Counted from the stretch's first letter, positions 7,840 to 16,007 are shown. The stretch: 36,992 nucleotides of DNA from Flavobacterium psychrophilum (GCA_022729635.1 DZAU01000015.1:1-36992); one strand, 5' to 3'. Made by a program: numbers and translations. The notes: a model not told the origin generated them from the sequence alone.

Positions 7840-8817
7840 ATGAATATTACCTCTCAAATAAAACAGCCAATTTTTAACGAAATGGAACTTTTCGAAAAAA
7901 AGTTCTATGAATCGATGACTTCTAAAGTCGCTTTGCTCAACAGAATCACGTATTATATTGTCAATCGAAAAGGAAAACAAATGCGCCCAATGTTTGTTTT
8001 TTTGACTGCAAAAATGGTTTCGGATGGAAATGTAAATGAAAGAACCTATCGTGGTGCATCTGTAATTGAGCTGATTCACACCGCAACTTTGGTTCACGAT
8101 GATGTGGTAGATGATAGTAATCGAAGAAGAGGATTTTTCTCAATCAATGCACTTTGGAAAAACAAAATTGCTGTTCTTGTGGGCGATTATTTGCTGTCAA
8201 AAGGATTGTTGCTTTCTATAGATAACGGCGATTTCGACTTGTTGCGAATTATTTCAGTAGCAGTTCGGGAAATGAGTGAGGGCGAATTACTTCAGATAGA
8301 AAAAGCCAGAAGACTCGATATTACCGAAGAAGTTTACTATGAAATAATTCGAAAAAAAACCGCAACATTAATTGCTGCTTGTTGTGCTTTAGGAGCAAAA
8401 TCCGTGATTGAAGATGAAATTCAAGTTGAGAATATGAGGAAATTTGGAGAACTCATCGGGATGGCTTTTCAAATCAAGGACGATTTATTTGATTATACCG
8501 AAGATGCCATTGGCAAACCTACAGGAATCGACATCAAAGAACAAAAAATGACTTTGCCACTTATTCATGTTCTCAATAATTGCACCGCTAAAGAAAAATC
8601 TTGGCTCATCAACTCCATTAAAAATCACAACAAAGACAAAAAGCGGGTAAAAGAAGTCATCGCATTCGTAAAAGACAACAATGGATTATTGTATGCCGAA
8701 CAAAAAATGAAGCAATTTCAGCAAGAAGCCTTACTTCTTTTAAACAATTATCCTCAATCTGAGTTCAAAGACGCTTTGATTTTGATGGTAAATTATGTTA
8801 TCGAAAGGAAAAAGTAA
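7840..8817 (+). CDS. Polyprenyl (trans-prenyl) diphosphate synthase
   Basis: The enzyme adds isopentenyl diphosphate to an allylic primer, giving the side-chain precursor of menaquinone or a related lipid. The first Asp-rich motif is D87-D88-x2-D91 (VHDDVVDD) and the second D214-D215-x2-D218 (IKDDLFDY). GKQMRP (45-50) binds the pyrophosphate. The residues before the first motif are larger than in short-chain FPP synthases only in part, so chain length cannot be set with confidence; octaprenyl or heptaprenyl is usual in this setting. The ATG at 7840 is chosen over upstream codons because the -7 box lies at 7824-7831 and MNITSQIKQPIF is the usual start. The length is 325 residues. dnaG follows after 77 bases on the same strand. 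Confidence 0.9.
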   Translation: MNITSQIKQPIFNEMELFEKKFYESMTSKVALLNRITYYIVNRKGKQMRPMFVFLTAKMVSDGNVNERTYRGASVIELIHTATLVHDDVVDDSNRRRGFFSINALWKNKIAVLVGDYLLSKGLLLSIDNGDFDLLRIISVAVREMSEGELLQIEKARRLDITEEVYYEIIRKKTATLIAACCALGAKSVIEDEIQVENMRKFGELIGMAFQIKDDLFDYTEDAIGKPTGIDIKEQKMTLPLIHVLNNCTAKEKSWLINSIKNHNKDKKRVKEVIAFVKDNNGLLYAEQKMKQFQQEALLLLNNYPQSEFKDALILMVNYVIERKK

Positions 8818-8894
8818 TTTTTTTATTTCATAATTTTTTTATTTTGATTTGTGTATTTTTACAACTTTCCAATAATTAAAATCTTTATCACAAA

Positions 8895-10871
8895 TTGATT
8901 TCAAAAGCCACCATCGACACTGTTTTCGAAACTGCCCGAGTTGAGGAAGTTATTGGCGATTTTGTACAATTGAAACGTGCCGGAAGTAACTTCAAAGGAT
9001 TAAGCCCGTTTTCGGATGAGCGTTCTCCTTCGTTTATGGTTTCGCCGGTAAAGCAAATCTGGAAAGATTTTAGCTCCGGAAAAGGAGGAAACGCTGTGGC
9101 TTTCCTGATGGAACACGAGCATTTTACCTATCCTGAAGCCATTCGCTATCTGGCAAAAAAATACAATATAGAAATAGAAGAAACCATTCAAACTGACGAA
9201 GAAAAAATAAATACTGATGTTCGTGAAAGTATGTATTTGGTTTCTGAATTTGCAAAAGATTATTTTCACAACACGCTTTTACATTCTGAAGAAGGCAAAG
9301 CCATTGGTCTTTCATATTTCAAAGAACGTGGTTTTACCAGTGAAACTATAAATAAATTTTCTCTGGGTTATTCGCCCGAAACTTGGGATGCTTTTACTAA
9401 AGAAGCACTAGGAAAAGGCTATAAGTTAGCATTTTTGGAAAGTACCGGCTTGACAATTCCAAAGGATGACAGACCATTTGATCGTTTCAAAGGACGTGTG
9501 ATGTTTCCCATTCAAAGTATGTCAGGTCGAGTTCTCGGATTTGGAGGAAGAATTTTAGCTAATGACAAAAAAGCGGCAAAATATCTCAATTCACCCGAAA
9601 GCGATATTTACCACAAAAGTAAGGTCTTGTACGGAATTTTTCAAGCAAAGCAAGCCATTGCCAAACAAAATAATTGTTATTTAGTCGAAGGATATACTGA
9701 TGTGATTCAGTTCAATCAAGCCGGAATAGAAAATGTAGTAGCTTCATCAGGAACTGCGTTGACGCCAGACCAAATACGATTAATAAATAGATTGACAAAG
9801 AACATAACGGTGCTTTTTGATGGTGATGCAGCCGGATTACGAGCTTCAATTCGCGGAATCGATTTGATTCTCGAAGAAGGAATGAATGTAAAAGTTTGTG
9901 CTTTCCCTGACGGAGAAGATCCGGATAGTTTTGCCAAAAAGACACCTTATGAGGAATTAGTTTTATTTCTCGAAAATAATTCTAAAGATTTTATTCAGTT
10001 TAAAGCTTCATTATTGATGGATGAAGCGAAAAATGACCCTATAAAAAAAGCTGATTTGATTCGGGATATGGTGGGGAGTATTTCTAAAATTCCAGATAGA
10101 ATTCAAAGAGAGATTTATATTCAGGAATGTTCCCGAATTATGGATATTTCTGAACAGGTTTTGATTAGTACATTGGCACAATTGGTTAAAAAAGACGTTT
10201 CTGAACTTGGAAAAAAACAAAAACAAGAACAAAAAGCATTTGAAGTTGTAAAAAATGAAACAGAAATTATAGTCGAAAAAATAGATATTCTCTATAGTTT
10301 GGAGCGAAAAATTATTGAAATTCTTTTATTGTACGGAAATAAAACCGAAGAATTTGAAGATGTGTTTTTAAAGAAGAATGAAGAAGGTGAAATTGAAAAT
10401 GTTATTGAAAAGAAAGAATACAAAGTTTTTCAAAGAATTTATTTGAGTTTACAAGAGGACGAAGTAGAACTGGCGAATCCATTATTTAGAGACATATTTA
10501 ATGATTTAATAAATTATTATTTTCAAAACGAAAACTTTAATATCGAACAATATCTTATGAAATTGCAACCTGAATTCGCCCAGGAAGTGACCGACATTTT
10601 AATGGAAGACGAAAGAGTTTCCCTGCACAACTGGGAAGGTCAAAGCATTTTTCCTAAGACTAAAAATGACACAATTAGTCAATATGTTTCTGAAACGATT
10701 TTCACTTTGAGATGGTTTTTAGTAAATAGAATAATTGAGGAAATAAAAAGCTCAATATCATCAGAACCTGATTCTGACAACATTGAGCCTTTATCTATGG
10801 CGATGGATTACTCTAAACTTATCAATTCGTTTTCAAAAAAATTGGGTAGAGTAATATCCCGTTACAATTAA
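8895..10871 (+). CDS. dnaG: DNA primase DnaG with lost zinc-finger ligands
   Basis: DnaG makes the RNA primers for replication. The order is an N-terminal zinc-binding-type domain (1-95), then the TOPRIM catalytic core with VEGYTD (Glu) and LFDGDAAG (DxD) and the following EGMNVKVCAFPDGEDPDSF, then a C-terminal helicase-interaction region, 658 residues in all. In the first domain the expected CPFH...CFGC is replaced. The four ligand positions are S37, S40, D58 and S61, within SPFSDE and DFSSGKGG, while surrounding residues (PSF.V....Q.W..F..GKGGN) are kept. The fold is therefore likely retained without zinc. The start is TTG at 8895; no in-frame ATG is nearby and MISKATIDTVFETARVEEVI is the expected N-terminus. 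It overlaps the convergent regulator gene by four bases, so no separate terminator lies between them. Confidence 0.95.
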   Translation: MISKATIDTVFETARVEEVIGDFVQLKRAGSNFKGLSPFSDERSPSFMVSPVKQIWKDFSSGKGGNAVAFLMEHEHFTYPEAIRYLAKKYNIEIEETIQTDEEKINTDVRESMYLVSEFAKDYFHNTLLHSEEGKAIGLSYFKERGFTSETINKFSLGYSPETWDAFTKEALGKGYKLAFLESTGLTIPKDDRPFDRFKGRVMFPIQSMSGRVLGFGGRILANDKKAAKYLNSPESDIYHKSKVLYGIFQAKQAIAKQNNCYLVEGYTDVIQFNQAGIENVVASSGTALTPDQIRLINRLTKNITVLFDGDAAGLRASIRGIDLILEEGMNVKVCAFPDGEDPDSFAKKTPYEELVLFLENNSKDFIQFKASLLMDEAKNDPIKKADLIRDMVGSISKIPDRIQREIYIQECSRIMDISEQVLISTLAQLVKKDVSELGKKQKQEQKAFEVVKNETEIIVEKIDILYSLERKIIEILLLYGNKTEEFEDVFLKKNEEGEIENVIEKKEYKVFQRIYLSLQEDEVELANPLFRDIFNDLINYYFQNENFNIEQYLMKLQPEFAQEVTDILMEDERVSLHNWEGQSIFPKTKNDTISQYVSETIFTLRWFLVNRIIEEIKSSISSEPDSDNIEPLSMAMDYSKLINSFSKKLGRVISRYN

Positions 10872-11497
10872 ACTATTTCCAGTGTTTTGGCCTTGTTTAC
10901 TAAATCCACTAAATTAGTAACATTTAATTTTTGCAGTAATCTTAATTTATAAGTGCTTATTGTTTTTTCATTAAGACCAAGGATTTTGGAAATTTCGTTA
11001 TTTTTCTTCCCGTCACTTAAATAACGCAAAACTTCTACCTCACGATTAGAGAGTTTTCTGTACAAACGCTCGCTTTTGTTCTGTTTGGCAATTAAGGCAA
11101 GGTTTTTCTTAACGGCTTCGTCAATGATTATCTTTCCTTGATTTACCTTAACTATTGCCTGTCCTAAGGTTTCTAATTTTTCTTTTTGAGAAACAAATCC
11201 AGAAACTCCAGCTTTTATAGCATTTGGTGCATATATTTGTTCCGAAAGGTCACTAAATATAATAATTTTTGTTTTTGGAAAATTTTTCAAAATATTTTTA
11301 ATTTCAAAAATACTTGAAAGACCTTCTAATTCAAGATCCAAGATTAATACATCAATCTCCTTTGTAAGAAGGATGTCTCTCACCATTAAAAAATTCCCAA
11401 CGTTGGCAACAATTGAAATATCATCATGATCTTTAAAATACGATTTTACCCCAAAATGCACAACAGGATGATTATTTGCTAAACAAACTTTTATCAT
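10868..11497 (-). CDS. NarL/LuxR-type response regulator with altered receiver
   Basis: This 209-residue transcription factor has an N-terminal receiver domain (1-115) and a C-terminal LuxR helix-turn-helix (about 144-205, LSNREVEVLRYLSDGKKNNEISKIL...). The phosphoacceptor Asp54 is present (VLILDLELEG) and Ser82 fills the Thr/Ser position. However, the acidic pair that binds Mg2+ is Asn8-Asn9 (LANNHPVV), and the conserved Lys of the GYLLK-type loop is Gln104 (GFVSQ, with Lys105 next to it). It may be weakly phosphorylated or act without phosphorylation. No histidine kinase is adjacent, so it is an orphan here. Its stop overlaps the end of dnaG by four bases. Targets are unknown. Confidence 0.88.
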   Translation of the reverse strand: MIKVCLANNHPVVHFGVKSYFKDHDDISIVANVGNFLMVRDILLTKEIDVLILDLELEGLSSIFEIKNILKNFPKTKIIIFSDLSEQIYAPNAIKAGVSGFVSQKEKLETLGQAIVKVNQGKIIIDEAVKKNLALIAKQNKSERLYRKLSNREVEVLRYLSDGKKNNEISKILGLNEKTISTYKLRLLQKLNVTNLVDLVNKAKTLEIV

Positions 11498-11583
11498 AAT
11501 ATTAAATTTTAGAATTGCCTATAATTAAGTGAGTAAAGATAGAAAAAAAAACACTACCATTCATAAAAAATATTAGAAAAATA

Positions 11584-12390
11584 CTACTTAAATTCATTTG
11601 ATACTTTACAAACTGGAATTTCTCTCATTTTATGCTGATTAATGGCATTTAATCGCTTATAAATTTCAAAAACTTTTTTTTCTCTTCCAGTAAATTCTGT
11701 CGCTATTTTTCCTTTTTCGTCTTCGAGCATTGCCCATTCCAGCTCATCATAACTGGCTCCAAGTTGGTCCTCATCAGTCCTGTCATCTCCAAACAATCCA
11801 TCTGTTGGAGAAGCTTCTAAAATGGAAATAGGAATTTTTAGATATTGACCCAAAGCATATACATCCGATTTCATTAAATCAGCAATTGGACTTAAATCAA
11901 CTCCACCATCGCCATATTTTGTGTAAAAACCAACACCAAAATCCTCTACCTTATTTCCCGTTCCGGCAACTAAAAGACCTCGAATCCCGGCAAAATAATA
12001 CAAAGTTGTCATTCGTAAACGCGCCCGAGTATTGGCCAAAGACAAATTTAGCTTGTCTGAAGCTGCATCATTTGGAATAACAGTTTTGAAAATTTCGAAA
12101 ACTGAAGTCAAATCAGCTTCAATATTTGAAACATTTGGAAATCGGTTTTTAAGTTGTTCGATATGTTCGCGACCTCGATTTACTTGACTTGGAGCTTGAT
12201 GAATAGGCATTTCAACACACAAAGTAGATAATCCGGTTTGTGCGCAAAGGGTTGATGTTACTGCCGAATCAACTCCGCCGGAAATCCCAACAACAAAACC
12301 ATTAACTTTTGCGTTTTCAGCATACGTTTTTAACCAATTTACAATTTGTATATTCACTTTTTCAACTTGGATGGTGCTTTTTTTAGACAT
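11584..12390 (-). CDS. nadE: NAD(+) synthetase, ammonia-type
   Basis: NadE makes NAD+ from deamido-NAD+, ATP and ammonia. The ATP-pyrophosphatase P-loop SGGVDS is at residues 37-42. GTGNKVEDFGVGFYTKYGDGGVDLSPIADLMKSDV and ASPTDGL...DRTDEDQLGASYDELE are family signatures. The length of 268 residues without a nitrilase domain marks the short form that uses free ammonia (or an external glutaminase). The open frame reaches 12432, but the ATG at 12390 gives the normal start (MSKKSTIQVEKVNIQ) and lies downstream of a -7 box on the minus strand. It is divergent from gldB. Confidence 0.95.
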   Translation of the reverse strand: MSKKSTIQVEKVNIQIVNWLKTYAENAKVNGFVVGISGGVDSAVTSTLCAQTGLSTLCVEMPIHQAPSQVNRGREHIEQLKNRFPNVSNIEADLTSVFEIFKTVIPNDAASDKLNLSLANTRARLRMTTLYYFAGIRGLLVAGTGNKVEDFGVGFYTKYGDGGVDLSPIADLMKSDVYALGQYLKIPISILEASPTDGLFGDDRTDEDQLGASYDELEWAMLEDEKGKIATEFTGREKKVFEIYKRLNAINQHKMREIPVCKVSNEFK

Positions 12391-12421
12391 AATTGTTTGG
12401 GTTTTTAAAATACAGGAATTG

Positions 12422-12437
12422 TATATTTGCAAAAATA
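12422..12437. promoter_or_regulatory. Back-to-back divergent -7 boxes for nadE and gldB
   Basis: TATATTTG (12422-12429, plus) abuts TATTTTTG (minus strand, 12437-12430), giving a near-palindromic 16-bp block. The plus box would start gldBC mRNA near 12436 with a leader of about 100 bases. The minus box would start nadE mRNA near 12423 with a leader of about 33 bases. Confidence 0.5.
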
Positions 12438-12450
12438 ATAATTTTTAGAA

Positions 12451-12529
12451 GCTATTCCCGCTATACGTTACAATCTTTTTCAACCCTGTCAGGGTTTAGA
12501 AAAAGGATTTTCACTACTATCGGGGCTAA
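12451..12529 (+). repeat. Interspersed repeat with palindromic core in the gldB leader
   Basis: This element of about 80 bp contains TACGTTACAATCTTTTT, a core palindrome AACCCTG-T-CAGGGTT (12482-12496), then AAAAAGGATTTTCACT and CGGGGCTA. The flanks are partly complementary (AATCTTTTT / AAAAAGGATT), so the whole can fold as a long hairpin. A second copy with the same flanks but a different core lies at 35160-35230 on the minus strand. Confidence 0.7.
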
Positions 12530-12539
12530 AAAAAATAAA

Positions 12540-13505
12540 ATGAGAAAAATAATTTTTATAATTACCATAACAATTGCATTAATTTCTTGTGAAAAAAAAT
12601 CAAAAGTCGAAAAAGCAGTCGTGAAAATACCGGTAGAACTTAAAGTAGAACGGTTTGACAAACTATTTTTTGAAACTTCTCCAAAGGATTTGGGTAAATT
12701 AAAAAAAGAGTTTCCATTTTTTTTCCCAAAGGGGACTCCAGATAGCGTTTGGTTAGAAAAAATGCAAGACCCGCTTTGGAGAGAATTATATGCGGAAGTT
12801 CAAAAAAAATATTCCGATTTTGAACCTGAAAAACACGAGCTTTCAACCCTTTTTAAATACATAAAATTTTATTTTCCTGAAACCAAAACTCCTAAAGTGA
12901 TTACTGTAATCTCCGAAATGGATTATAATAACAAAGTGATTTATGCCGATAGTTTAGTAATTATTTCGCTAGAATTGTATTTAGGGAAAAATCATAAATT
13001 CTATCAATATCCAAACTATTTAAAACAAAATTTCGAGCAAAAACAGATTCTTCCAGATGTAGTTTCGAGTTTTTCTGCACAAAAAATAGCTCCAGTCACA
13101 GATAAAAATTTATTGAGTCAAATGATCTATTTTGGAAAGCAATTATACCTAAAAGATTTGCTTTTGTCAGAATATAGTGATGCAGACAAAATGGGCTATA
13201 CACAGGAACAAATTAAATGGTGTGAGGAAAATGAGAGTTATATGTGGCGTTATTTTATAGAAAATGAAATGTTGTATAGTGACGATCAAAAATTAAATAA
13301 TCGCTTTATAGATCCTGCACCATTCTCTAAATTTTATCTCGAAATTGATAACGAATCACCAGGAAGAGTAGGTGCTTGGTTAGGATGGCAAATGGTGCGT
13401 TCCTTTATGAAAAACAACGAAGTTTCGCTCCAAGAAATGTTAAAAATGAATGCCAAAGAACTGTTTGAAAAATCTAAATATAAACCCAGAAAAAATGTCG
13501 AATAA
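12540..13505 (+). CDS. gldB: Gliding motility lipoprotein GldB
   Basis: GldB is one of the core lipoproteins needed for gliding and for the type IX secretion-linked motility machine of Bacteroidetes. The 321-residue protein starts with a lipoprotein signal (MRKIIFIITITIALIS then Cys17, EKK). The body includes FFETSP, FPFFFPKGTPDSVWLEKMQDPLWRELY, and GRVGAWLGWQMVRSFM near the C-terminus, which I recognise from GldB. The open frame runs back to 12393, but the ATG at 12540 starts the signal peptide. The leader of about 100 bases contains an interspersed repeat. It overlaps gldC by 11 bases and is divergent from nadE. Confidence 0.93.
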   Translation: MRKIIFIITITIALISCEKKSKVEKAVVKIPVELKVERFDKLFFETSPKDLGKLKKEFPFFFPKGTPDSVWLEKMQDPLWRELYAEVQKKYSDFEPEKHELSTLFKYIKFYFPETKTPKVITVISEMDYNNKVIYADSLVIISLELYLGKNHKFYQYPNYLKQNFEQKQILPDVVSSFSAQKIAPVTDKNLLSQMIYFGKQLYLKDLLLSEYSDADKMGYTQEQIKWCEENESYMWRYFIENEMLYSDDQKLNNRFIDPAPFSKFYLEIDNESPGRVGAWLGWQMVRSFMKNNEVSLQEMLKMNAKELFEKSKYKPRKNVE

Positions 13506-13830
13506 CAATAAATCGCAAATTAAGATAAATATCCAATTAGACGAAAATCGTGTTCCCGAAAAATTATCGTGGGCTGCGGTCGAAGGCGGAGTGAATTTAG
13601 AAGAGGCAAAAGCCTTTATGCTCTCGGTTTGGAACAGCGACGAAAAATCTACAAAATGTATCGAATTGTGGACAAAAGATATGTCTGTAGATGAAATGAA
13701 AATTTTCTTTCATCAAACTTTATTGTCAATGACCGAAACGTTTCAACGAGCTACTGGTGACGAAAAAATGTCTGCAACTATGCAGGATTTTTGCGATTAT
13801 TTTGCAGAGAAATTAGAGTTGAGAAAATAA
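13495..13830 (+). CDS. gldC: Gliding motility protein GldC
   Basis: GldC is a small soluble protein (111 residues) encoded directly after gldB in flavobacteria. It supports gliding but is less strictly required than the other Gld proteins. It lacks a signal peptide, so it is probably cytoplasmic. Recognisable features are the N-terminal QIKINIQLDENRVPEKLSW and the C-terminal MQDFCDYFAEKL. The ATG at 13495 overlaps the end of gldB by 11 bases, pointing to coupled translation; an upstream extension to 13450 would overlap more and does not look like GldC. The gene is followed by a long inverted repeat that faces convergent engB. Confidence 0.92.
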   Translation: MSNNNKSQIKINIQLDENRVPEKLSWAAVEGGVNLEEAKAFMLSVWNSDEKSTKCIELWTKDMSVDEMKIFFHQTLLSMTETFQRATGDEKMSATMQDFCDYFAEKLELRK

Positions 13831-13851
13831 AATCAAATTCCAATAAAAAAT

Positions 13852-13892
13852 AAATTCCAAATTCCAATCTAATAACTTGGAATTTGGAATTT
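13852..13892. terminator. Long inverted repeat between gldC and engB
   Basis: AAATTCCAAATTCCAA (13852-13867) pairs perfectly with TTGGAATTTGGAATTT (13877-13892) across a 9-base loop. The stem is 16 bp and placed between convergent stops, so it could end transcription both ways. The low GC content and lack of a clean T-run make it weaker than a textbook terminator. It also belongs to a family of AAATTCCAA-type intergenic repeats. Confidence 0.55.
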
Positions 13893-13919
13893 CAAATATT
13901 GGAATTTCAAATATTGGAA
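13890..13919. repeat. Two tandem copies of a 15-bp repeat
   Basis: TTTCAAATATTGGAA occurs twice head to tail (13890-13904 and 13905-13919), just left of the engB stop. It shares the TTGGAATTT word with the neighbouring inverted repeat, suggesting growth by slippage or serial duplication. Confidence 0.8.
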
Positions 13920-13926
13920 TTTAATT

Positions 13927-14547
13927 TTAAAACTCGTTATTATTCTTAAAAACTTCCTGATTTACTTCTTCAATATAATTTAACACCTCTTCTTTTCCGG
14001 TTGATTCTGTTGCTGAGGTTACAAAATATAAGGGCATTTCTTCCCAGTTATTAGCAAACATTTTCTTTTTGTATGCCGCAATGTGAGAGTCTATTTTTGT
14101 TTTGCTAATTTTATCAGCTTTGGTAAAAATAATACAAAAAGGAATTTCGCTTTCGCCCATATACGCCATAAATTCGATGTCTATATTTTGTGCTTCGTGA
14201 CGAATGTCAATCAGGACAAAAGCACAAACCAGTTGTTCTCTTGTTTCAAAATAATCAGTGATAAATTGCTGAAAAACTGATTTTGTTTTCTTCGAAACTT
14301 TGGCATAACCATAACCAGGTAAATCGACCAAAAACCAATTGTTGTTAATCTTGAAATGGTTTATTAATTGGGTTTTTCCTGGTCTTCCAGATGTTTTTGC
14401 CAAATTTTTATGGTTGGTGAGCATATTAATCAACGATGATTTCCCAACATTTGACCGACCAATAAAAGCATATTCTGGCAAAAAGTCTTTCGGACATTTG
14501 TCAACTTCGGAGTTGCTTACAATAAATTCGGCGGTATTAATTTTCAT
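13927..14547 (-). CDS. engB: Ribosome-biogenesis GTPase EngB (YihA/YsxC)
   Basis: EngB is an essential TRAFAC-class GTPase that helps late assembly of the 50S subunit. The motifs are in order: G1 GRSNVGKS (30-37), G2 around GKTQ (Thr59), G3 DLPGYG (75-80), G4 TKAD and G5 SATES. At 206 residues it is the normal single-domain length. The C-terminal tail is rich in Asn/Glu. It is convergent with gldC. The nucleotidyltransferase gene lies 63 bases upstream on the same strand, so the two may share a transcript. Confidence 0.95.
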   Translation of the reverse strand: MKINTAEFIVSNSEVDKCPKDFLPEYAFIGRSNVGKSSLINMLTNHKNLAKTSGRPGKTQLINHFKINNNWFLVDLPGYGYAKVSKKTKSVFQQFITDYFETREQLVCAFVLIDIRHEAQNIDIEFMAYMGESEIPFCIIFTKADKISKTKIDSHIAAYKKKMFANNWEEMPLYFVTSATESTGKEEVLNYIEEVNQEVFKNNNEF

Positions 14548-14610
14548 TTAATAATGTTTTTGCTTCATAAATTTAAACTTGCCAACTAGAAGCTTTTTCT
14601 TCTCGAGTTT

Positions 14611-14913
14611 TCATAAAAATTGAATTTTACTTTCATTTATGCTTTCGATAAGATATGGATTCCGCAATGTTTTTTCCGCTACTAAATCAACTTGTTTTTT
14701 CAGTAAATCCTGTAGTTCATACAATAGGTTAAAATAATTATTGGCATAAGTTTCGTAATCTAAATCTTCTGGAAAAGTATATAAAAAATCAACATCGCTA
14801 TTTTCATTAAATTTATTCGTTGCTGCACTGCCAAACAAAAACACCTTTTTTGCTCCGTATTTGGAGAATAGATTTTTTATTTGAGGTAGTTTATTTTCAA
14901 TTTGTTTTTCCAT
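14611..14913 (-). CDS. Minimal nucleotidyltransferase (MNT) domain protein
   Basis: This 100-residue protein has a DNA-polymerase-beta-like nucleotidyltransferase fold. The active-site pattern is FGSAATNKFNENSDVDFLYTF: GS followed by D-x-D (SDVDF). A third acidic residue is supplied by VDLVAEK. Such proteins often form MntA-HepT toxin-antitoxin pairs, but no HEPN gene is beside it, so here it is alone. The ATG at 14913 is preferred. An upstream in-frame start at 14988 would overlap the hydrolase gene by 34 bases and add 25 residues not typical of the family, though it cannot be excluded. The substrate is unknown. Confidence 0.75.
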   Translation of the reverse strand: MEKQIENKLPQIKNLFSKYGAKKVFLFGSAATNKFNENSDVDFLYTFPEDLDYETYANNYFNLLYELQDLLKKQVDLVAEKTLRNPYLIESINESKIQFL

Positions 14914-14954
14914 TTCATGAATTTTTATAAGTTCTGAAAAATCCAGATTGTGTC

Positions 14955-15728
14955 TCAATGTGCTTTCAAATGGGTGTGTGTTAACCAATCTTCAAGCAAA
15001 CGATTGAACTCTTCTGGATGTTCCATCATAGCTGCATGTCCGCATTTGTCTATCCAATACAAAGTAACATTGGGTAATAATTCATTGAATTCTTCAGCAA
15101 CAGAAGGCGGTGTTACTAGGTCATTTCTCCCCCAAATTAAACAGGTTTGAACGTGCATTTTTGGTAAATCTTTTGCCATATTGTGTCTGATGGCACTTTT
15201 TGCAATGGTCAAGGTTTTTATTAGTTTTATTCTGTCATTTACTGAAGCATAGACTTCATCAACAAGTTCTTTGGTAGCCATTTTTGGATCATAAAAAACA
15301 TCTTGAGCTTTCTTCTTGATGTATTCGTAGTCGCCTCTTTTGGGGTAACTATCACCCATTGCACTTTCATAAAGTCCTGAACTTCCGGTCAATACAAGTC
15401 CTGCTACTTTTTCTGGATACATTTTAGTATGATACAGTGCAATATGTCCTCCTAGTGAATTTCCTAACAAAATTACTCTGTCAAATCCTTTGAATGTGAT
15501 AAAATCTTTCACATATCTTGCAAAAGCTTTTACGTTAGTTTTCAAAATACTTTGAGTGTAAATTGGCAAATCCGGAATCACTATTTTGTATCCTTTTTCA
15601 GAAAAATAACTTGCAACAGCATCAAAGTTGCTCAAACCCCCCATTAAACCATGTAGTACAACAATTGGAGTTCCTTCTCCAGCTTCATAGTAGCTGTATC
15701 TACCTTCTTTTTTAAAGTATTTTTCCAT
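14955..15728 (-). CDS. Alpha/beta hydrolase
   Basis: This is a 257-residue alpha/beta-hydrolase-fold enzyme. The oxyanion motif is LHGLMGG (25-31), the nucleophile elbow GNSLGG with Ser91, the acid Asp203 in WGRNDLVTP and the base His231 in CGHAAMMEHPE. The full triad is present. The sequence resembles esterases and meta-cleavage-product hydrolases, but substrate specificity cannot be read. No signal peptide is seen, so it is probably cytoplasmic. A -7 box lies 30 bases upstream. The MNT gene follows 41 bases downstream. Confidence 0.88.
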   Translation of the reverse strand: MEKYFKKEGRYSYYEAGEGTPIVVLHGLMGGLSNFDAVASYFSEKGYKIVIPDLPIYTQSILKTNVKAFARYVKDFITFKGFDRVILLGNSLGGHIALYHTKMYPEKVAGLVLTGSSGLYESAMGDSYPKRGDYEYIKKKAQDVFYDPKMATKELVDEVYASVNDRIKLIKTLTIAKSAIRHNMAKDLPKMHVQTCLIWGRNDLVTPPSVAEEFNELLPNVTLYWIDKCGHAAMMEHPEEFNRLLEDWLTHTHLKAH

Positions 15729-15757
15729 ACGCTTTTATCACGGATTTTCAATTGTGA

Positions 15758-15765
15758 CAAAGATA
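15758..15765 (-). promoter_or_regulatory. -7 box of the alpha/beta hydrolase gene
   Basis: On the minus strand this reads TATCTTTG, matching TANNTTTG, 29 bases before the ATG at 15728. No well-spaced -33 is apparent. Confidence 0.45.
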
Positions 15766-16007
15766 GGTTTTAAAAAATTAAAAAAAATTTTTGGAATCAA
15801 ATTTTAAATATTTATCCTTTTTATTCGAATAAATTACTAAATCAGCAAAGATATTTTTTTGAGTTTTTTATGTTGAGTGGCGATTTTATAACTAAATTTT
15901 TATTGTTTTTTTGAGAGAATTTATTCTTAAAATTAATATTTCCTCGAGGCTAATTAAAATGAGGCTAATGTTCTGACTGTCCAAAAACTAAGATTTCTTC
16001 GGCTAAA

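Noticed and set aside
12393..12539. N-terminal extension of GldB back to 12393
   Set aside because: It would cover the promoter boxes and the interspersed repeat and would bury the lipoprotein signal peptide 49 residues inside the protein.
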